A stretch of 64,000 nt of DNA, taken from assembly GCF_042466665.1 (NCBI RefSeq), contig NZ_CP162102.1:5270001-5334000 (forward strand). The letters are read 5' to 3'. A program made the translations under genes and the position numbers. The notes under the pieces were generated by a model. It made no database searches and had not been told where the DNA came from. It saw nothing but the letters and a program-made list of their open reading frames with translations. Below are positions 16,895-32,458 of this stretch, piece by piece (position 1 is the first letter of the stretch; each line of letters starts with the position of its first letter). Origin of the DNA: Peterkaempfera podocarpi (GTDB lineage: Bacteria > Actinomycetota > Actinomycetes > Streptomycetales > Streptomycetaceae).

Positions 16895-17668
16895 TCAGCC
16901 TTCGGTCGTACGCAGCCGTGCCCGCCGCCGGGAGACCCGGAGGGTCACCGGTGTCGCGATCAGCCCGGCCAGTGCCAGCCCGCCGCCCACCACCACCAGC
17001 AGCAGATACTGAACCGGATCCTCCTGGGCCACACGGCCGTCGCCCACCTTGGCGAAGGCGAGTGTCGGGGTGAGATAGCGGTCGCCAGAACCGGACCGCA
17101 CCCGCTCGACCCGCCCCCGGAGGCCCGCCGTGGACACACTGCCCTGCTGCTCGTCCAGGTGATAGCGCGAGTCGAAGGCGTCGTTCCGGTTGTCCCCCAT
17201 CAGAAAGACACGTCCGCTCGGCACCACTGCTGAGAACGGCCGCTCGCCGGATCCACCCCCGGGCTTCAGATACGGCTCCTGAACGGCCTTGCCGTCGACG
17301 GTCAGCGCGCCGTCCCGCCCCACCGTGATCCGGTCGCCGCCGAGCCCCACCACCCGCTCGACCACCACCGCCCGCTCCATCCAGTCGGGCACCGCGATGA
17401 CCACGACATCGCCCCGGTGCAGCTCGCCGGCGCCGATCCGTCGGACCGTCACCTTGTCGCCGGGCTGAAGCGTGGGCCGCATGGCCGCACTGGACACAGT
17501 GAAGGTCCGGTAGCCGTGCACATACAGCGCCATTCCGGCAGCCGCCGCGAGGACTCCAACCAGCACCACCGCCAGGCAGACCCACAGCCCACGCGGGGTG
17601 GGCCGGCCCGGGCCCGGCAGTACGCCCGGTGGTGGAGCCCAGGTCCGGTCCTCTGTCGCTCCCGGCAT
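16895..17668 (-). CDS. S26 signal peptidase-like protein with both catalytic residues replaced
   Basis: A protein of 257 residues from ATG 17668, with GGGGA 5 bases upstream. It has the full type I signal peptidase layout: N-terminal membrane segment (about 28-50), box B SSAAMRPTLQPGD (59-71), box C RGDVVVIAVPDW, box D ERVVGLGGDRI (104-114), box E MGDNRNDAFDSR (157-168) and a C-terminal membrane helix (about 218-240). In active enzymes the residue before the box-B Met is the nucleophilic Ser and the first box-D residue is the general-base Lys. Here they are Ala62 and Glu104, and the conserved box-E Ser is Ala164. I checked the codons on the minus strand. The fold is kept but the Ser/Lys dyad is gone, so it should not cleave signal peptides by the known mechanism. 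It is divergent from ahcY. Confidence 0.85.
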   Translation of the reverse strand: MPGATEDRTWAPPPGVLPGPGRPTPRGLWVCLAVVLVGVLAAAAGMALYVHGYRTFTVSSAAMRPTLQPGDKVTVRRIGAGELHRGDVVVIAVPDWMERAVVVERVVGLGGDRITVGRDGALTVDGKAVQEPYLKPGGGSGERPFSAVVPSGRVFLMGDNRNDAFDSRYHLDEQQGSVSTAGLRGRVERVRSGSGDRYLTPTLAFAKVGDGRVAQEDPVQYLLLVVVGGGLALAGLIATPVTLRVSRRRARLRTTEG

Positions 17669-18116
17669 GCACGTCCCCTTCCGCCCTGCCTCCCCCTGGC
17701 GGGAAGACGGCCGGAAGCGTAGTGGTGGGGCCGCGGCCGCATGTGCTCAGGGTGGCCGGAATCGCCAGGATGGCAGCCACGCTCCGCAACGCGCGGTGTA
17801 GATTCGTTGGCAGAGCCAGACGTCGCTGCTGATGGCGGTCGATCGGACGGAGTGCGGCCCGCCGCACACACCGGTCGAGGGAGAGAGGGCCTCCGACGGA
17901 CTGTGCCGGAGCAAGGGGACCGGTCCGCCGGTCCCGGTGGACCACGGGACCAAGCCACCCCGTGGAGGTGCGCGCGGCTGTACGCAGCCACTTCACACCT
18001 CCATGAGGCCGTGCTCTCCCGGACGTCCACCTGCTATGGCACACCGCACCAGGCCTTCGCACCGGGACCACCCGGCGCACCCGACCCGCCCCACAATCAG
18101 CGCGAGGAGCAGACGC
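17669..18116. promoter_or_regulatory. Divergent spacer with a structured 5' leader of ahcY
   Basis: No gene is seen in these 448 bases. A TAGATT hexamer at 17799-17804 is a possible rightward -10 box (no good -35), which would give ahcY a leader of about 300 bases. The leader can form an 8-base-pair hairpin (17916-17923 with 17928-17935) and a branched element closed by 17964-17970 with 17996-18002 that encloses 17976-17980 with 17985-17989. I could not match it to the SAH or SAM riboswitch consensus by eye. Confidence 0.4.
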
Positions 18117-19565
<1,449 letters not shown>

Positions 19566-19605
19566 CCGTCGCAGCAGACGCGTCGGCGGACGCAGAGCAC
19601 CGCCT

Positions 19606-19643
19606 GCCGGGCCCCGGACCTGCCACCAGGTCCGGGGCCCGGC
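19606..19643 (+). terminator. Strong hairpin after ahcY
   Basis: A perfect 16-base-pair stem (19606-19621 with 19628-19643) around a six-base loop starts 40 bases after the ahcY stop and ends 24 bases before the next gene. Confidence 0.85.
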
Positions 19644-19667
19644 CCGCTCCCGCCGTAGCATGCGAGC

Positions 19668-20306
19668 ATGCCCAGCGGCCGCTACTCCCTGCATGATCCT
19701 CACGACGACACCCCCCTCGGAGAGGAACACTTCAGCTGCGCCCCCGGCCCGGCCGGCTGGCGCTACACCTCACAGGTCTTCGGCACCGACAGCACCCCCA
19801 CCGGCGCCGTCGATCTCACCCTCGACTCCCTAGGCCGCCCCCTGCGCCTCCAACTGCGCAGCGGTGACTGGCAGGTGCGCGGCGGCATGCTGGAGGGACT
19901 CACCTGGGTCCGCACCGATGCCACCGACCCCGACACCACCCATGCCACCGAAGGGCATGACCGCGCGCATGCCTTCACCGGCCGCTCGCCCGCATTCCTG
20001 GTCGCCACCGCCCGGCTGCTCCGGCTGCACCCCGGAGGCAGGAACCGGCTGCGCCTGGTCGCCCTGACAGATCCCGTACTCGCACCACGCACCCTGGACC
20101 AGGGCTGGTCCCTGGACGGAATCGAAACACACACCACTGACAGCGGCCCGTTGCGCGTGGAGCGCTACACCGTCGCGGATCTGCAGACCGGTGAGCAGCA
20201 CCAGGTGCACCTGGCCGGGGACGTGGTGCTCGCCGCGCCCGGTATCGAGCTGGAAGCCCTGGACGGCCCTCCCAACCAGCGGCCGCTCTCCGACCCCGGG
20301 GCCTGA
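19668..20306 (+). CDS. Conserved protein of unknown function
   Basis: A protein of 212 residues from ATG 19668. I do not recognise a domain. It is hydrophilic, has no signal peptide or membrane segment, and shows beta-strand-like alternation (for example WRYTSQVFG, AVDLTLDSLGRPLRLQLRS, then LRVERYTVADLQTG), so a single beta-rich domain such as a beta-barrel or lipocalin-like fold is plausible. Codon use is typical of the window, so it is a real gene. It is convergent with the RDD gene, with only 15 bases between the two stops, and shares no promoter region with ahcY. Confidence 0.75.
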   Translation: MPSGRYSLHDPHDDTPLGEEHFSCAPGPAGWRYTSQVFGTDSTPTGAVDLTLDSLGRPLRLQLRSGDWQVRGGMLEGLTWVRTDATDPDTTHATEGHDRAHAFTGRSPAFLVATARLLRLHPGGRNRLRLVALTDPVLAPRTLDQGWSLDGIETHTTDSGPLRVERYTVADLQTGEQHQVHLAGDVVLAAPGIELEALDGPPNQRPLSDPGA

Positions 20307-20321
20307 CCGCCGCTCGGCCAG

Positions 20322-21365
20322 TCAGGCCGGCGGTGCGAAGCCGCCGAGACCGTCGGCATCCTTGTCCGCGGCCACTCCCCGAGGCGCAGGGGCGGAGGCA
20401 GGGGCAGCTGGCGCGGCCTGGTACGCGGCCGACGGCGCGTCCTGCATCGCGGGGACGGGCGCGGCGGCGGGGTGGAGGGGGCCGGGCGGCGGGAGGGGGA
20501 CCGTGGGGGAGGCGACGGGGACAGGCGCCGCCGCCCAGGGCGCAACCTGGTGGGCGGGGCCCGTCGGCGCAGGCACCGGATAGGGCTGCACGAACTGCTG
20601 GCCGGCCGTCATCTGCCGCCACTCCCGCTGCTGGCGCTCCGCCAGTACGGCGCCCAGGTACGCGGCAGGATGCAGCCCTTCGGGCGCCGCGCGCCCGGTA
20701 CGCATGACCAGGTCGGCCGCCAGCTGCTGGGCCATGTTCCAGGCGACCTGGGGGTCGAGCTGCTGCATCCGTCCGAGGTACTGGCGGATGGCCAGCCACA
20801 GCCCGTCCGGTACGGCCGAGAGGTCCAGCGAGGCGAGCTCCCCGCCCAGAGCGTGCATCAGCTGCGGCGGCAGGGGCGGCAGCGGGCTGCGGCCGCCCCC
20901 CGCACCCGGCACCCGCTCCCGGACCACCAGGGTGCCTGCGAAGACGTCCCCCAGCCGGCGTCCCCGGTCGGAGACCACCGAGCTGATCACCGCGGGGACC
21001 CCGATCAGCGCGATGATCTCGAAGAACCCCACCAGCCCGCGGACCAGCGCATGCCTGAACCGCACCGGCCCGCCGTCCGTGCGGACCACTCGCAGCCCCA
21101 GCGCCAGCTTCCCCAGCGAACGCCCGCGCGACAGCGTCTCCACCACCACGGGTATCCCGACCAGGATGCCGACCATGAGGCAGAGCGTCACCGCCGCTGT
21201 GGCGGCCGGGTCCAGGTCGGGAGCGGTGAACGCCAGAACCAGCGTGAGCGCGATCGTGACGACGAAGAGCACGAGCAGGTCCAGTGCACAGGCGATCATC
21301 CGGCTGGGCAGCTTGGCCGGCTGCACCCCCAGGACGACGGCCTCACCGGTCACCAGGTCGCTCAC
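20322..21365 (-). CDS. RDD family membrane protein
   Basis: A protein of 347 residues. The RDD domain occupies about 10-150, with membrane helices and the signature spots LPSRMIACALDLLVLF, RSLGKLALGLRVVRTDG and SDRGRRLGDVFAG. The C-terminal half holds a soluble helical stretch and then an Ala/Pro-rich tail. I chose GTG 21365 because the conserved opening (VSDLVTGEAVVLG) starts there and GGTGGA lies 7 bases upstream; GTG 21377 is also possible. RDD proteins are poorly defined, and some are linked to ion transport. It is divergent from the SpoIIM-like gene, the same pairing seen beside MoxR/DUF58 operons in actinobacteria. Confidence 0.85.
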   Translation of the reverse strand: MSDLVTGEAVVLGVQPAKLPSRMIACALDLLVLFVVTIALTLVLAFTAPDLDPAATAAVTLCLMVGILVGIPVVVETLSRGRSLGKLALGLRVVRTDGGPVRFRHALVRGLVGFFEIIALIGVPAVISSVVSDRGRRLGDVFAGTLVVRERVPGAGGGRSPLPPLPPQLMHALGGELASLDLSAVPDGLWLAIRQYLGRMQQLDPQVAWNMAQQLAADLVMRTGRAAPEGLHPAAYLGAVLAERQQREWRQMTAGQQFVQPYPVPAPTGPAHQVAPWAAAPVPVASPTVPLPPPGPLHPAAAPVPAMQDAPSAAYQAAPAAPASAPAPRGVAADKDADGLGGFAPPA

Positions 21366-21537
21366 TGAAACATCCACCCGTTCCCACGCAGCGCTCGGAC
21401 GCATCGGGAGGACCGGTCCCGCCGGTGCCCCTGCGGTCAAGATACGGCCGAGGGCGGGCGGCGGGATAGCCGGGAGCACGTCTCTGGCAAGCTGTCCCCC
21501 GCTGTGCCAAGCCGCCTCCTGGAGCCTGGAGCCCGCC

Positions 21538-22542
21538 ATGGATCTGGACGTCTTCGTCACCGCCCACCAGGCGGAGTGGGCCCGGCTGGACGGGCTCTGC
21601 AGGAGGCGCCGCCTCAGCGGCGCCGAGGCGGACGAACTGGTGGACCTCTACCAGCGCGTCACCACCCATCTCTCCCAGGTCCAGTCGGCCGCCCCCGACC
21701 CGACTCTCGTGGGACGCCTCACCTCTCTCGTGGCGCGCGCCCGCAGCGCCGTCACCGGGGCCAGGACAGCGGGCTGGCACGACGCAGGCCGCTACTTCGC
21801 CGCCACCTTTCCGGCAGCGCTCTACCGGACCCGGCGGTGGTGGGTACCCACCGCGCTGGCGTCACTGGCACTGGTGGCCGTCGTCGCGGTCTGGATCGCC
21901 GGCCATCCGGACGTACGCGCCGCCATAGCGACCCCCGAGCAGATCCGGGAGATGACCCGCCCCGGCGGTGAGTACGAGGCCTACTACTCCAGCCATCCCG
22001 CGAGTTCCTTCGCCGCCCAGGTGTGGACCAACAACGCCTGGGCCGCCGCCCTCTGCCTGGTCGGTGGAGTGCTGCTGGGGCTTCCGGTGCTCTATGCGCT
22101 GGCGGGGAACATCATCAACATCGGCATCGGCATCGGTGTGATGGCCGCCGCCGGACGGCTCGACCTCTTCCTGGGACTGCTGCTCCCGCACGGGATGCTG
22201 GAGCTGACCGCTGTCTTTGTCGCGGCCGGCATGGGTCTTCGCCTCGGCTGGACCGTCATCGATCCCGGACCCCGTACCCGCGGCGCGGCACTCGCCGAAG
22301 AGGGCCGGGCCACCATCGGGATGATCATGGGTCTTACCGCAGTCCTGCTGGTCTCCGGCATTCTCGAAGCCTTCGTCACCCCCTCCTCGCTGCCAACCTG
22401 GGCCCGCATCGGAATCGGTGCCATGGCGGAGGCCCTTTTCCTCGCCTATGTGTTCGCCGTGGGCCGCAGGGCCCACCGAGCGGGCGACATCGGCGACGTG
22501 GAGGAGGCGGACCGTACGGATGAACTGCCCGTGGCGGCCTGA
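21538..22542 (+). CDS. Stage II sporulation protein M (SpoIIM/DUF95) family membrane protein
   Basis: A protein of 334 residues from ATG 21538, with GGAG 7 bases upstream. The N-terminal 95 residues are soluble and helical. From about residue 100 there are five or six membrane helices with the family pattern NNAWAAALCLVGGVLLG, then NIINIGIGIGVMAAAG and LLLPHGMLELTAVFVAAG. In Bacillus, SpoIIM belongs to the engulfment complex DMP; actinobacterial members without SpoIID/P partners have no proven role, but they cluster with RDD, DUF58 and MoxR genes. Here the DUF58/MoxR part lies on the far side of the rRNA operon. Confidence 0.87.
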   Translation: MDLDVFVTAHQAEWARLDGLCRRRRLSGAEADELVDLYQRVTTHLSQVQSAAPDPTLVGRLTSLVARARSAVTGARTAGWHDAGRYFAATFPAALYRTRRWWVPTALASLALVAVVAVWIAGHPDVRAAIATPEQIREMTRPGGEYEAYYSSHPASSFAAQVWTNNAWAAALCLVGGVLLGLPVLYALAGNIINIGIGIGVMAAAGRLDLFLGLLLPHGMLELTAVFVAAGMGLRLGWTVIDPGPRTRGAALAEEGRATIGMIMGLTAVLLVSGILEAFVTPSSLPTWARIGIGAMAEALFLAYVFAVGRRAHRAGDIGDVEEADRTDELPVAA

Positions 22543-22601
22543 GCCGGATGTGCGGGCATGTGCTGCGGCCTGCTACTCTCATGATCGTGTTGCTGGACCC
22601 A

Positions 22602-22630
22602 TTGACTTGGGCCGACTGCACGAGTAGGTT
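22602..22630 (+). promoter_or_regulatory. rrn promoter 1 (TTGACT-17-TAGGTT)
   Basis: The -35 box TTGACT (22602-22607) and the -10 box TAGGTT (22625-22630) are 17 bases apart, close to the principal-sigma consensus. It is the most upstream strong rrn promoter. Confidence 0.75.
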
Positions 22631-22648
22631 CGAACGGTTGCCTCCGAC

Positions 22649-22677
22649 TGGACAACAGTGGGAGCGGGCGCTAGTGT
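22649..22677 (+). promoter_or_regulatory. rrn promoter 2 (TGGACA-17-TAGTGT)
   Basis: The -35 box TGGACA (22649-22654) and the -10 box TAGTGT (22672-22677) are separated by 17 bases. Tandem promoters of this type are usual in actinobacterial rrn operons. Confidence 0.7.
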
Positions 22678-23078
22678 CTACGACACCGCCGATCCGGTAG
22701 CGAATCGCGAAATCCGCAGTGAATCCAGTTAAATGGAACTGTGGTCGCGTGCGCTCCGGTGCAGCGAATCCGGAAAACGGAGTTCCGCGAGTCTGATAGG
22801 CTTCGGAACGAAGTACGGAAAGAAAAACCCCGCCAGCGGGGGTCGGAAAAGCGGTAAGCGGATCTGATAAGCTGGAGACACGAAGAAGGGAAGCGCCCGG
22901 AGGGGCCCGGAAGGGTTTCGATGGAAGCGTCCGTTCCTTGAGAACTCAACAGCGTGCCAAAATTCAACGCCAGATTTTTGAACCCTTTGGGTTCCTTTGA
23001 ATGAAGTACAGCGAGGACGCTGTGCGCGGGTTCGGCTTATTCCGCCGGATGCCGTGCCGCTCTCGTGGATCTAAGCAT

Positions 23079-27980
<4,902 letters not shown>

Positions 27981-28060
27981 AGTTGCTACGCGTCCACTGT
28001 GTTGTTCTGAAACAACGACCGACCCTGCCCCTTCGGGGGTTGGGTTGAGAGTTTCATAGT

Positions 28061-28179
28061 GTTTCGGTGGTCATAGCGTGAGGGAAACGCCCGGTTACAT
28101 TCCGAACCCGGAAGCTAAGCCTTACAGCGCCGATGGTACTGCAGGGGGGACCCTGTGGGAGAGTAGGACGCCGCCGAAC
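28061..28179 (+). rRNA. rrf: 5S ribosomal RNA
   Basis: About 119 bases starting GTTTCGGTGGTCATAGCG, with CGCCCGGTTACATTCCGAAC in the middle and CGCCGCCGAAC at the end. The terminal stem pairs TTCGGTGG with CCGCCGAA. It lies 80 bases after the 23S gene, completing the 16S-23S-5S order. Confidence 0.97.
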
Positions 28180-28188
28180 AATCTTTAA

Positions 28189-28231
28189 GGAAGCCCCGTT
28201 CCGGACCTCACGGTCCCGGAACGGGGCTTCC
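28189..28231 (+). terminator. Terminator of the rrn operon
   Basis: A perfect 16-base-pair stem (28189-28204 with 28216-28231) around an 11-base loop follows the 5S gene by 9 bases. It lies directly before the GNAT gene. Confidence 0.9.
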
Positions 28232-28255
28232 GTGCGTTGTGGCAGGATCGTCGCC

Positions 28256-28798
28256 ATGACGTACCGAGTGCGCCGAGTGGCTTCCCATGAGTGGTTGCGG
28301 TTGCGAGACCTCCGCCTGGAGGCGCTGCAGGACACTCCCACCGCCTTTGTGACCCAGTACCTCGACGAGAGGATGCGGTCGGACAGCGACTGGCAGTCCA
28401 GGGCGCGGTCCGGTTCGGGGGTCGAGGCCCAGGCGGACGGGCGGCTCATCGCGACCCATGTGCTGGTGCCGGCCGGAGGCGGCGGGCGCTGGGGCGGCAT
28501 GACGACGGTGTTCCAGGAGCCCGAGGCGGTCAAGCCGCAGGCCCATCTGGTGGGCGTGTATGTGGCCCCGCGGTTGAGGGGGCGCGCAGTCGGAGCAGCC
28601 GAGGAGCTGGTGCGCGCGGCAGTGGAGTGGGCCCTCGACGAGGGCGCGGCCGAGCGGGTGCGGCTCTTCGTACGGGAGGACAACGGCCGGGCGCTGTCGT
28701 TCTACCGGCGACTGGGGTTCACCCTGACGGGGGAGACCATGCTGTACCCGCCGGACCCGTCGTACTCCGAGCTGGAGATGGAGTTCCTCGGAGACTGA
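28256..28798 (+). CDS. GNAT family N-acetyltransferase
   Basis: A protein of 180 residues from ATG 28256. The GNAT core is clear: HLVGVYVAPRLRGRAVG (beta-4 and the acetyl-CoA pyrophosphate loop, about residues 99-115) and FVREDNGRALSFYRRLGF (about 143-160). The N-terminal opening YRVRRVASHEWLRLRDLRLEAL is typical of the group. It should transfer an acetyl group from acetyl-CoA to an amine; the substrate is unknown. Its start is only 25 bases after the rrn terminator stem. It is convergent with the DUF58 gene, and the 29-base spacer shows no strong hairpin. Confidence 0.88.
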   Translation: MTYRVRRVASHEWLRLRDLRLEALQDTPTAFVTQYLDERMRSDSDWQSRARSGSGVEAQADGRLIATHVLVPAGGGGRWGGMTTVFQEPEAVKPQAHLVGVYVAPRLRGRAVGAAEELVRAAVEWALDEGAAERVRLFVREDNGRALSFYRRLGFTLTGETMLYPPDPSYSELEMEFLGD

Positions 28799-28827
28799 TC
28801 GTTCGTCAGCACGGCTGTGGGAGCGGG

Positions 28828-30138
28828 TCAGAGGCGGCCGGCGGCCTTGAGGGCCAGATAGGCGTCGGCCAGCGCGGGCGGCAGGTCGGCGGGCGGAGCG
28901 TCCACAACGGTGACGCCGTGTCGGGCGAGCCGGTCGGCGGTCCGGCGGCGGTCGGCGCGGGTCTGTTCGGCCGCCGCTGCCGCGTAGACGGCCTCGACCG
29001 TGCCCCGTGCCCCGGCCAGCTCCGCGACCCTGGGGTCGGCCACGGACGCGACCAGTACCTCATGGCGACGGGTCAGGCTGGGGAGTACGGGGAGCAGACC
29101 CTGTTCCACCGGGAAGGTGTCCAGCCCGGTGAGCAGGACGACCAGGGAGCGCCGGGATGCCCGCCTGAGTACGGCCGAGGTGAGTGCCCGGGCGTCGGTC
29201 TCGACCAGAGCGGGTTCCAGCACGGCCATGGCGTTGACGAAGGACGGCAGCACCTCGGAGGCGCCGCGGCCCTGCACGGACGCCCGGGCACGGCGGTCGT
29301 GGGCGAGCAGGTCGACGCGGTCGCCGGCCTTGGTGGCGAGCGCGGTCAGCAGCAGGGCGGCGTCCATGGCCGCGTCCAGCCTGGGTGCGTCCCCGACGCG
29401 TCCGGCGGAGGTGCGGCCGGTGTCCAGCACGATGAGGATGTGCCGGTCGCGTTCGGGTCGCCAGGTGCGGACGGCGACGCTGGAGCGCCGAGCGGACGCA
29501 CGCCAGTCGATGGACCGTACGTCGTCGCCGGGGATGTACTCCCGGAGGGAGTCGAACTCGGTTCCCTGACCGCGGACCAGCAGCGAGGTACGGCCGTCGA
29601 GTTCGCGGAGCCGGGCCAGCCGGGAGGGCAGGTGCTTGCGGCTGGCGAAGGGCGGAAGCACCCGGACCGTCCACGGCACGGAGTGCGAGCCCTGCCGGGC
29701 GGCGAGGCCGAGCGGGCCCAGCGAGCGGACCGTCACCCGGTGGGCGTGCCGGTCCCCGCGGCGGGTGGGCCGCAGGACGGTGGTGGCCCGGCGGCGCTCT
29801 CCCGCGGGGATGTCCACCGAGTGGCGGGAGGCACCGACTTCGGTGCCGGGTGTCCAGCTGCTGGGCGGCCAGGCGTCCCGTACCCGCGCCCGCAGCCGGC
29901 GGCGGCCGGGATTGGCGATGGTGAGGGAGACGGACGCCTCCGAGCCCAGCCGTACCGATGTGTCGCCGGAACGGGTCAGCTGCAGGCGGCGGACGGGCGC
30001 GGCAAGCAGCAGATCGGCGATGACGGCGGCGAGCAGCAGACCGCAGACCAGGCCGACCCCGGTGGCGGACGGCAGGAGCAGGCCCACGACGAGCACGCCC
30101 GCCAGGGCGAGCAGGGCGGTGCGGCCGGTGAGGGCCAT
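28828..30138 (-). CDS. DUF58 (VWA-like) membrane protein
   Basis: A protein of 436 residues from ATG 30138, with GGAG 9 bases upstream. Two N-terminal membrane helices (about 8-50) are followed by a beta-rich segment and the DUF58 core, with the signature REYIPGDDVRSIDWRASAR (about 210-228) and a von Willebrand A-like part (HILIVLDTGRTSAG, about 243-256). DUF58 proteins are partners of MoxR ATPases and are thought to help assemble or activate envelope proteins. It is the last gene of the five-gene minus-strand operon, 35 bases after moxR. Confidence 0.87.
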   Translation of the reverse strand: MALTGRTALLALAGVLVVGLLLPSATGVGLVCGLLLAAVIADLLLAAPVRRLQLTRSGDTSVRLGSEASVSLTIANPGRRRLRARVRDAWPPSSWTPGTEVGASRHSVDIPAGERRRATTVLRPTRRGDRHAHRVTVRSLGPLGLAARQGSHSVPWTVRVLPPFASRKHLPSRLARLRELDGRTSLLVRGQGTEFDSLREYIPGDDVRSIDWRASARRSSVAVRTWRPERDRHILIVLDTGRTSAGRVGDAPRLDAAMDAALLLTALATKAGDRVDLLAHDRRARASVQGRGASEVLPSFVNAMAVLEPALVETDARALTSAVLRRASRRSLVVLLTGLDTFPVEQGLLPVLPSLTRRHEVLVASVADPRVAELAGARGTVEAVYAAAAAEQTRADRRRTADRLARHGVTVVDAPPADLPPALADAYLALKAAGRL

Positions 30139-30173
30139 GGGTGGCTTCTCCTGGGGTGGTGGGCGGCCGACGG

Positions 30174-31183
<1,010 letters not shown>

Positions 31184-31187
<4 letters not shown>

Positions 31188-32458
31188 GGCTGTCGTACCT
31201 GCCTTTCCAGGGTGTCCAGATCGTCGGCGAGCCGCAGCAGGGCGGTGTCGTCGGCCGGGGCCGCACCGTACAGCAGGGCATGCACCTCGGCGGGGGTGCG
31301 GGCCCCGGAGGCGTGGTCTTGGGGGAGGCGGCCTGCGACCGCGGCCGTCAGTGCGGCGGGGCCTGCCTCGGGGCGGGCGGGCAGGCCCAGGCTGCCGGAG
31401 AGCCGGCTGCGGGTGGCGCGGCGCAGTGCGTCGGCCGCGCGGTCCCGGGCCTTGGCCCGCCGGTAGAGGCGGGCGCGGCCCTCGGTCGTCTCGGAGGCGC
31501 GGACGGTCACCGGCAGGTTCTCCGGTACGACGGGCCCGAGGCGGCGGGCCCGCCAGAGAGCGGCGAGGAGGGCGGCGACGGCGGCCTGGAGCAGTCCCCA
31601 GCGCCAGCCGGCGGGCAGCAGCGCGAGCAGGCCCTGGCTGCCGGCTCCGCTGTCCGCGGTGGCCTGGTCGTAGTCGGGGAGGTACCAGACGAGGCGGCGG
31701 TGGGCGCCGAGGAGGCCCAGGGCGAGGGCGGCGTTGCCGTCGTCGTCCAGCCGGTCGTTGGTGAGGAACCGGCCGGAGCCCAGGACCACGGTGTCGCCGT
31801 TCCCCTCGCTGCTGCGAACCAGCGCGGGCCTGCCGTCGCGGAAATAGCAGCCCTGGGCCGGTTCTGCGGGGGCGTAGAGCAGCCCGCCCAGTTCTGCGCT
31901 GCCGGCCCGGCGGGCCTCCGGCAGATCGCAGTCGGGTTCGGTGCTCGCGGAGGACACGGCCGGTGGGGCGTCGCCGTCCGGGTCGGCGAGCCGGGTGGTC
32001 GGGGCGAGTACCGAGAGCTCGGTGGGGCCGGGGGAGACCAGCACGACCCGGCCGCCGCCGGCCAGGACGGTGTCACGCAGCTCCTGGAGGTGGCGCCGGG
32101 TCAGGGTGCCGGGGAGGAGCAGCACGGTGGTGGGCCGGCCGTCGTCCAGCGTCTTCCCGGGGCCGGGGGCTGTGTCCACGGCGATGCCCTGCCGCTCCAG
32201 CAACCGGGTGACGGCGTGTGTGCCGTCGGGGGCGGTGGAACGAGGGTCCAGCGGGGGGTACTGGGCGTCGTTGCGCAGCCCGCCGTACAGCAGGCCGGCG
32301 GTGACCAGCAGCGCGGCGGCGACGAGCAGTCCGCGGGAGCGGCGCCAGAGCCGGCCGGGGGTGGGGGCGAGTGAGGTACCGGACGGGTCTGCTGCGGCGC
32401 CCGCCGCGGTGGTCCCGGTTGCGGGTGCCACAGGTGTTGCGGTGGTGGGGGCGGTCAT
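31184..32458 (-). CDS. DUF4350 domain-containing membrane protein
   Basis: A protein of 424 residues from ATG 32458. A cytoplasmic N-terminus (about 1-43) leads to a membrane helix (44-60). An extracytoplasmic domain follows, with the DUF4350 pattern TAPDGTHAVTRLLERQGIAV and LPGTLTRRHLQELRDTVLAGG (in two adjoining parts), then a second helix near 275-295 and a cytoplasmic tail. The fold resembles a glutamine-amidotransferase-like domain without obvious catalytic residues. Its function is unknown; it is a constant member of the MoxR/DUF58 operon. It overlaps both neighbours by four bases. Confidence 0.85.

Larger units (their letters stand above)
22543..23078 (+). promoter_or_regulatory. rrn operon promoter and leader region
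   Basis: These 536 bases hold no gene. Besides two good promoters (listed separately) there are two weaker ones: TAGGCT at 22797-22802 and TAAGCT at 22868-22873. Both are preceded by a GGAAAA block and share TCTGATARGCT. An anti-termination boxA-like block TTGAGAACTCAAC lies at 22938-22950. The string ATTCAACG at 22962-22969 can pair with CGTTGAAT at 24653-24660 after the 16S gene, making the stem from which the 16S precursor is cut. Confidence 0.75.

Noticed and set aside
17850..18116. SAH or SAM riboswitch before ahcY
   Set aside because: Structure is possible, but I could not find the conserved core of either class by eye; listed only as an unassigned leader.
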